From contig NZ_MUNO01000012.1 in assembly GCF_002001015.1 (NCBI RefSeq), forward strand, positions 1-64,000: a stretch of DNA of 64,000 nt, read 5' to 3'. The position numbers were made by a program, and so were the translations under genes. The notes beneath the pieces were generated by a model. It was given only the letters and a program-made list of their open reading frames with translations. It ran no database searches and was not told where the DNA came from. This document shows positions 59,804-64,000 of this stretch, piece by piece; position 1 is the first letter of the stretch, and the number at the start of each line of letters is the position of its first letter. Source of the stretch: Polaromonas sp. A23 (lineage in GTDB: Bacteria; Pseudomonadota; Gammaproteobacteria; Burkholderiales; Burkholderiaceae_C).

Positions 59804-60200
59804 GAGCGCCATAACTCAATGTATGCCGCAAAACCCGCGGTATAACTTGGCCGCTACGGTATAACTCCGCTCGCTGATTTGGCGCTAAGCCCTTGTTGTA
59901 CCAAGTGTTTTTATGCATGGACGCTCGCAGTCATGTAGTTAAATCGCACCCTAAAACCGCACGATTCTAGGTTTGGCATGGCATATAGCCAAATGTGCCA
60001 CTGGTCCTTATTCCACGGGCGCAAACAGCTATTAATAAAATAGCAAAACACTTACCCCACAATCCCCCGCGCCCTTAGCGCAACAATCTGCGCCTCCGTC
60101 AACCCCACCTCACGCAGCACCGCATCGGTATCCTGGCCCAGCGCAGGGGCATTGCGACGCTGGCCGCCGGGTGTGGCGGATAGCTTGGGTACAAAGCCCG
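59804..60200 (-). repeat. Direct duplication, right copy (CaiB-gene 3' end and downstream region)
   Basis: The partner of 56571-56960. It comprises the last about 150 bases of the intact CaiB-type gene and the 250 bases behind it, including GGTATAACT repeated twice (near 59850 and 59869) and a family A repeat at 60005-60048. Similarity between copies is high but clearly diverged, so the event is old. Confidence 0.8.
60005..60048 (-). repeat. Dispersed repeat, family A
   Basis: On the minus strand GTTTTGCTATTTTATTAATAGC-type palindrome then TGTTTGCGCCCGTGGAATAAGG. It directly follows the stop of the CaiB-type gene at 60052. Confidence 0.75.
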
Positions 60201-61251
60201 GCACGGCGAGTTCCGAACCGTCGTCCATCTGCACTTTCTGCAGCATGCCGCGCGCAGCGTAGTGTGGGTCGGCCGCTATGTCGGCGACGGTGTAGATTTT
60301 TCCCGCGGGTACTTCGGCGCTTTCCAGCACTGCCAGAACTTCTTCCACGCTCACGCTGCCCGCCCATTGGCCGATCGCGTCGTCAAGCTCCTGCACGCGC
60401 AGCACGCGGCCGTCGTTGCTGGTCAATGCGGGGTCTGCGGCCAGATCGGGCCGGCCTATGCATTGCATCAGGCGTTTGAAGATGCTGTCGCCATTGCCTG
60501 CTATCAGTGCGTAGCCACCATCGCTACAACGGTAGGCATTGGTCGGCGCAATGCCGGGCATGGCGCTGCCGGCCGGGCCGCGCACGGTGCCGAAGGCACT
60601 GTATTCGGGCAGCAGGCTTTCCATGCAGTTGAAGACGGCTTCGTACAGTGCCACATCAACGACTTGCCCTTTGCCTGACGCATGCCGGTGCTGCAGCGCC
60701 AGCAAAATGCCAATCACGCCGTGCAGCGCGGCCAGGGTGTCGCCAATACTGACGCCAACGCGCACCGGCACGCGGCCGGGCTCGCCGGTCAGGTGGCGCA
60801 GGCCGCTCATGGCTTCGGCCACCACGCCAAAACCCGGGCGGTCACGGTAGGGCCCGGTCTGACCGTAGCCGCTGATGCGCAGCATGATGAGTTTGGGGTT
60901 CAGGGCCAGCAGCTCGTCAGGGCCCAGGCCCCAGCCTTCCATGGCGCCGGGGCGGAAGTTTTCAATCAGCACATCAGCGTCGGCGGCGAGCTTGCGCACG
61001 ATGTCTTGCGCTTCGGCTTGTCGCAAATCGAGCGCGACCGAGCGCTTGTTGCGCGATTGCACCTGCCACCAGACCGAGGTGCCATCTTTCAGCAGGCGCC
61101 ATTTGCGCAGTGGGTCGCCCGTGCGGGGAGCTTCTATCTTGATGACGTCGGCGCCAAAATCGGCCAGCGTCTTGGCGGCAAAGGGCCCGGCGATGAGCTG
61201 GCCCAGTTCCACCACTTTCAGGCCTGCCAGAGGACCGGAAGTGGTCGTCAT
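60052..61251 (-). CDS. CaiB/BaiF family CoA-transferase
   Basis: A 399-residue family III CoA-transferase. LKVVELGQLIAGPFAAKTLADFGADVIKIE, the QSRNKRSVALDLR loop, ENFRPGAMEGWGLGPDELLA and ISGYGQTGPYRDRPGFG are standard. Acceptor acid not known; no partner enzyme is adjacent. It differs from the transferase at 18026-19267. The start overlaps the stop of a 19-codon frame upstream (ATGA). Its 3' end is duplicated at about 56838-56960. Confidence 0.88.
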   Translation of the reverse strand: MTTTSGPLAGLKVVELGQLIAGPFAAKTLADFGADVIKIEAPRTGDPLRKWRLLKDGTSVWWQVQSRNKRSVALDLRQAEAQDIVRKLAADADVLIENFRPGAMEGWGLGPDELLALNPKLIMLRISGYGQTGPYRDRPGFGVVAEAMSGLRHLTGEPGRVPVRVGVSIGDTLAALHGVIGILLALQHRHASGKGQVVDVALYEAVFNCMESLLPEYSAFGTVRGPAGSAMPGIAPTNAYRCSDGGYALIAGNGDSIFKRLMQCIGRPDLAADPALTSNDGRVLRVQELDDAIGQWAGSVSVEEVLAVLESAEVPAGKIYTVADIAADPHYAARGMLQKVQMDDGSELAVPGFVPKLSATPGGQRRNAPALGQDTDAVLREVGLTEAQIVALRARGIVG

Positions 61252-61307
61252 TTTGCGGCGGACTTCATGTTGGGGAAGGGTTCTTCTTTAATGTGGATGT
61301 CAGCCAT
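61248..61307 (-). CDS. Possible 19-residue leader peptide coupled to the CaiB gene
   Basis: A frame from ATG 61307 to TGA 61248-61250 encodes 19 residues (MADIHIKEEPFPN then MKSAAK). Its stop overlaps the ATG of the CoA-transferase gene as ATGA. It may be a translational leader or the remaining start of a lost upstream gene. No clear Shine-Dalgarno is seen. Confidence 0.3.
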   Translation of the reverse strand: MADIHIKEEPFPNMKSAAK

Positions 61308-61567
61308 GATGGATGTTCAGTTGTACCAGCGTATCGCCGGAATTTTCAGGCGCGGTCTTCGAGCATTCCCGCCGTCGCTTTCAAGCATCATAAAACGCTT
61401 GGCAATTGCCGCTTTTGCATTCAAACGGCATTTCAGCTGGTCTTGTTGCTTTCGGTCACCATTCACGACGCTGTTTCGCGGTGTGATACTTGGGCCCTCA
61501 CAGAAGATCCCGCAGGACGGGGCGAACAGTCTGTTTGCCGCGCAGGTTTTTGTAATTGCTTTCTCCC

Positions 61568-62641
61568 TTGAAGAATCCACCTTCCATTCATTTTTGCAAA
61601 AGCGCTGACGGAACGACCATCGCTTTCACTGCCACTGGTAGTGGGCCGCCTGTTGTATGGGTCACCTTGCAGTACACCGACAACGACCTGGCATCGCCTG
61701 GACCTGCGAGCAAGCACTGGATGGATGCGCTGACCGCCCGCCACACCGTGATCAGGCTGGATATGCGGGGTTGTGGGCTCTCGGACCGCAGGCCAGAGCG
61801 CATGTCGCTGGATGCCTGGGTGGAAGACATCGAGGCGGTGGTCAATGCTGCCGGTCTGACGCGTTTTGCCATGATGGCGGTGTGTACCGGGTCGTACGCG
61901 GCAATCGAATATGCCGCGCGCCATACCGACCGGCTGACACGCCTGATTATTTATGGAGGGGCGGTTCGCGGGCGTTTGCGGCGCGAGCTGACTGCTGCGC
62001 AGCGAGCCGACGCCATGGCGGCGCTGCAAGTGTATGAATCCGGGCTGGACGGGCGAAGCGAGTTTGCGGTGTCTTTCCGGCGCATATTCACCGCGCAATT
62101 TCTGCCAGACGCTTCGGCCGGGCAACTTGAGGCCCATGATCGAATCGTCAGCCAGCGCATGAACGGCGCCATCGCTGCGCAGAGCGTTCGTGCGTTTTAC
62201 GATCTTGACCTCAGCGAAAGCGCGCAGCGGATTGACGCCCCTTCCCTGGTTCTGCATGCCCGCCACGACATCCTGTATCCGATGGACGAGGGGCAGAGGC
62301 TGGCAGCGCTCATTCCCTCCTCACGCTTCGTTCCCGTTGAGTCGCACAACAATATTCCTTTGGCTGAGGAGCCGGCGTGGCCCCGGGTGCGCGACACCGT
62401 GCTTGAATTTCTCGCCGGCAATGAGGGCGCTGCGGTACCTGCGCAGACTTTCCGGCTGACCGTGCGTCAAGCCGATGTACTCAGGCAGGTAGCGCAAGGG
62501 CAAACCGACAAGCAGATTGCACGCACACTGTCCCTGAGTCCGCGTACGGTGGAGATGCATGTGGGCGCTGCCCTGAAAGCTCTGGGCAGCAAGACGCGGG
62601 CTGAAGCAGCGCACCGGGCCGCGCAATACGGACTCTTTTAG
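61568..62641 (+). CDS. Alpha/beta hydrolase with C-terminal LuxR-type DNA-binding domain
   Basis: A fusion of about 357 residues. The N-terminal 285 are an alpha/beta hydrolase (SADGTTIAFTATGSGPPVVW, RLDMRGCGLSDRR, then MMAVCTGSYAAIEYA where the nucleophile elbow G-x-S-x-G reads V-C-T-G-S, and VLHARHDILYP). The last 65 residues are a LuxR helix-turn-helix (LTVRQADVLRQVAQGQTDKQ, LSLSPRTVEMHVGAALKALG). The nucleophile position may be altered, so it may sense rather than hydrolyse. No ATG is available near the conserved start; TTG 61568 or TTG 61556 is assumed. Family members are seen as transcriptional regulators with an unusual sensor. Confidence 0.8.
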   Translation: MKNPPSIHFCKSADGTTIAFTATGSGPPVVWVTLQYTDNDLASPGPASKHWMDALTARHTVIRLDMRGCGLSDRRPERMSLDAWVEDIEAVVNAAGLTRFAMMAVCTGSYAAIEYAARHTDRLTRLIIYGGAVRGRLRRELTAAQRADAMAALQVYESGLDGRSEFAVSFRRIFTAQFLPDASAGQLEAHDRIVSQRMNGAIAAQSVRAFYDLDLSESAQRIDAPSLVLHARHDILYPMDEGQRLAALIPSSRFVPVESHNNIPLAEEPAWPRVRDTVLEFLAGNEGAAVPAQTFRLTVRQADVLRQVAQGQTDKQIARTLSLSPRTVEMHVGAALKALGSKTRAEAAHRAAQYGLF

Positions 62642-62813
62642 CGCGCTCATGGTTCAAGTTGCCTACGGTATTGCTTACCGTGGCTGGACCGTCTGGATAC
62701 CGTAGTTCACACACTGTGCTGCGCGTGTTCCGAACTGGATACTGAATCCTCGCGAATCACATTGCTGATGTGCGCCCCACCGTTCAGACACTTTGCGGCA
62801 GCTCTGAAACGGC

Positions 62814-63653
62814 ATGACAAAACAAACAAAACAGGATCCATCAAGGATGAAAAACTATCCGCTGCACAGCAGTGAAAAAGAGCGCGACAGGCTGAAAATG
62901 CAGGCGCTGGCGATATTGCCGCTTACCGAGAGCCTGCTGACAGGAGCCGGTGTCCAACCCGAGTCCCAGGTTCTGGAGTTGGGCTGCGGAAGCGGCGACG
63001 TGACCTTGTTGCTGGCGAGCCGTGTGGGGTCTGGCGGCGAGGTGGTTGCAATGGACCGTGACCCAGCTCAGCTGGACGCTGCTGCGAAGCGCGTAGCTGA
63101 AGCGGGTTTTCGGAACGTGAAGTTTGTTTTGGCTGATCTGGACGATTTTGAACCGGCCCGGACGTTTGACGCCATCGTTGGACGGTACTTCCTGTTGTAC
63201 GTCGCCAGTCCCGAGGCAGCCGTTGCGCGGGTGGCGAAATGGGTTCGACCGGGGGGGACGATGGCATTTCTGGAAATGGATTTTTTCCGCGGTGTACACA
63301 GCAGCATCTGGCCGCCTGCTTCTCCAGAAACACATCAAGCCATTGTGTTCATCGGCGACGTCATGCTGGACGCAGGCATCAACCCCTACATGGCAGCAAG
63401 GTTGCCGAGTATTTTGATGCGTTACGGCAGTGTGCAAGTACAGACTTCAGCGCCTCCTCAATATGGCGCGCGTTCGGTTGAACTTCCCCTGGAGGCGGTC
63501 AGGTCGGTCACGCCCATGGCCCGAAAGCTTGGGCGTGCGGATGCGGATCACCACGACGTCGACGCGTTGCTGGCTCGCGAATTGGCGGGCCGCGACGAGC
63601 ACACCGTTACCGTGCCGCCCATGTCTGTTGCAGCGTGGGTGCAGCTGGCGTGA
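62814..63653 (+). CDS. Class I SAM-dependent methyltransferase
   Basis: A 279-residue methyltransferase. Motif I is VLELGCGSGDVTLLLASRVG near residue 55, motif II acidic residue in VVAMDRDPAQLDAA, motif III FVLADLDDFE and motif post-III GRYFLLYV. The C-terminal part is a cap region. The substrate is unknown. ATG 62814 has GAAACGGC upstream without a strong ribosome site; ATG 62847 is possible. Its stop overlaps the GTG start of the acetyltransferase gene. Confidence 0.85.
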   Translation: MTKQTKQDPSRMKNYPLHSSEKERDRLKMQALAILPLTESLLTGAGVQPESQVLELGCGSGDVTLLLASRVGSGGEVVAMDRDPAQLDAAAKRVAEAGFRNVKFVLADLDDFEPARTFDAIVGRYFLLYVASPEAAVARVAKWVRPGGTMAFLEMDFFRGVHSSIWPPASPETHQAIVFIGDVMLDAGINPYMAARLPSILMRYGSVQVQTSAPPQYGARSVELPLEAVRSVTPMARKLGRADADHHDVDALLARELAGRDEHTVTVPPMSVAAWVQLA

Positions 63654-64000
63654 GGCACGCCGCGCCTTCCGTGCGCATTGACCATCTTGCCGATCACCCG
63701 CAGCATCTTGCGACGCTGGCCGCGTGGCACCAGGCGCAATTTGGCTATCTCAATACCGCGGTCACGATTGAGCAGCGCACGGAAAGGTTGAGGGCATCCG
63801 CGCAGAAAGGTGCATTGCCGGTGACTTTTGTAGCGGTCTGCGAAGACCAGCTCCTGGGATCGGCAAGTCTGTTGGCACAGACGATTACCCATTCCCATTT
63901 GTCGCCGTGGCTGTCCAGCGTTTATGTGGCGGCCGATCACAGGAACAGAGGGATAGGGTCGGCGCTGGTTCGGCATGCGGTTCAGGAGGCCGCCGGCATG
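63650..64000 (+). CDS. GNAT-family N-acetyltransferase, 3' end outside the window
   Basis: The first 117 codons of a GNAT acetyltransferase. The segment VRIDHLADHPQHLATLAAWH starts the fold, and the acetyl-CoA site is reached in SSVYVAADHRNRGIGSALVR, the Q/RxxGxG/A motif. GTG 63650 overlaps the methyltransferase stop (GTGA); GTG 63671 is the other possible start. The frame is open at the right edge. Confidence 0.82.
   Translation, partial: MRHAAPSVRIDHLADHPQHLATLAAWHQAQFGYLNTAVTIEQRTERLRASAQKGALPVTFVAVCEDQLLGSASLLAQTITHSHLSPWLSSVYVAADHRNRGIGSALVRHAVQEAAGM

Noticed and set aside
1..64000. CRISPR arrays, tRNA and rRNA genes
   Set aside because: Reading through the window showed no regularly spaced direct repeats, no tRNA-like cloverleaf with TTCRANNC arm, and no rRNA segments; a tool-based scan could still find a missed tRNA.

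Overview
The window comes from a high-GC betaproteobacterium, most likely of the Comamonadaceae (Polaromonas, Variovorax or Rhodoferax type). This is inferred from gene content (IcmF fusion, mannitol/chloroaromatic-type TRAP transporter, many CaiB-type CoA-transferases, GcvA-type LysR) and from several dispersed intergenic repeat families that I associate with this family. No rRNA, tRNA, CRISPR array, transposase or prophage was seen.

1-21.6 kb: a nearly complete catabolic cluster for nicotinamide/nicotinate by a reductive route. A Tat-exported nicotinamidase (13044-13769) and the two-subunit molybdenum nicotinate hydroxylase NicAB (13798-17939) should yield 6-hydroxynicotinate. A 6-hydroxynicotinate reductase (4387-6009), with a 7Fe ferredoxin and a ferredoxin-NADP reductase encoded divergently, should reduce the ring, and an enamidase (919-2115) should open it. 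A CoA-transferase and glutaryl-CoA dehydrogenase (18026-20462, with a divergent LysR gene) fit the glutarate end of the route. The + strand operon also carries a Liv-type ABC importer with a fused permease, one UPF0280 gene and two DUF1185 genes of unknown function. Three copies of an 18-bp motif, ATGTAG-N6-CAACAT, lie in the divergent promoter region beside a TetR-family gene.

21.6-32.4 kb: assorted housekeeping genes, a frameshifted thioesterase, a low-GC two-gene island (26.1-28.2 kb) bounded by a duplicated 3' end of icmF, then icmF and a PPK2 kinase preceded by a perfect 26-bp palindrome.

32.4-38.5 kb: a DctPQM TRAP transporter whose DctM has a Pro/Glu-rich repeat insertion, a rhodanese and an M20 deacylase. 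38.6-43.0 kb: an alpha-hydroxyketone quorum-sensing locus (CqsA/LqsA-type synthase, unusual response regulator, sensor kinase) with a LuxR-type regulator. Almost identical lux-box-like palindromes lie before the synthase gene and at the luxR/kinase divergence.

43.2-52.3 kb: a peptide/amide-type ABC importer (SBP, two permeases, fused double ATPase) with an M81 (MlrC) metallopeptidase and an amidase, then coaX. 52.3-53.1 kb is a non-coding patchwork of repeats. 53.1-55.1 kb holds a wax ester synthase/DGAT and an acyl-CoA-binding protein.

55.2-60.0 kb: an accessory region of small minus-strand genes (SMR efflux, L7/L12-like, NusA-tail-like, DHFR/RibD-like, ACT domain, membrane protein) with attC-type sites. 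It looks like an integron cassette cluster without an integrase. The 3' end of the neighbouring CaiB-type gene, with its downstream sequence, is duplicated on the far side of the cassettes. 60.0-64.0 kb: the CaiB gene, a hydrolase-LuxR fusion, a SAM methyltransferase and a truncated GNAT gene.
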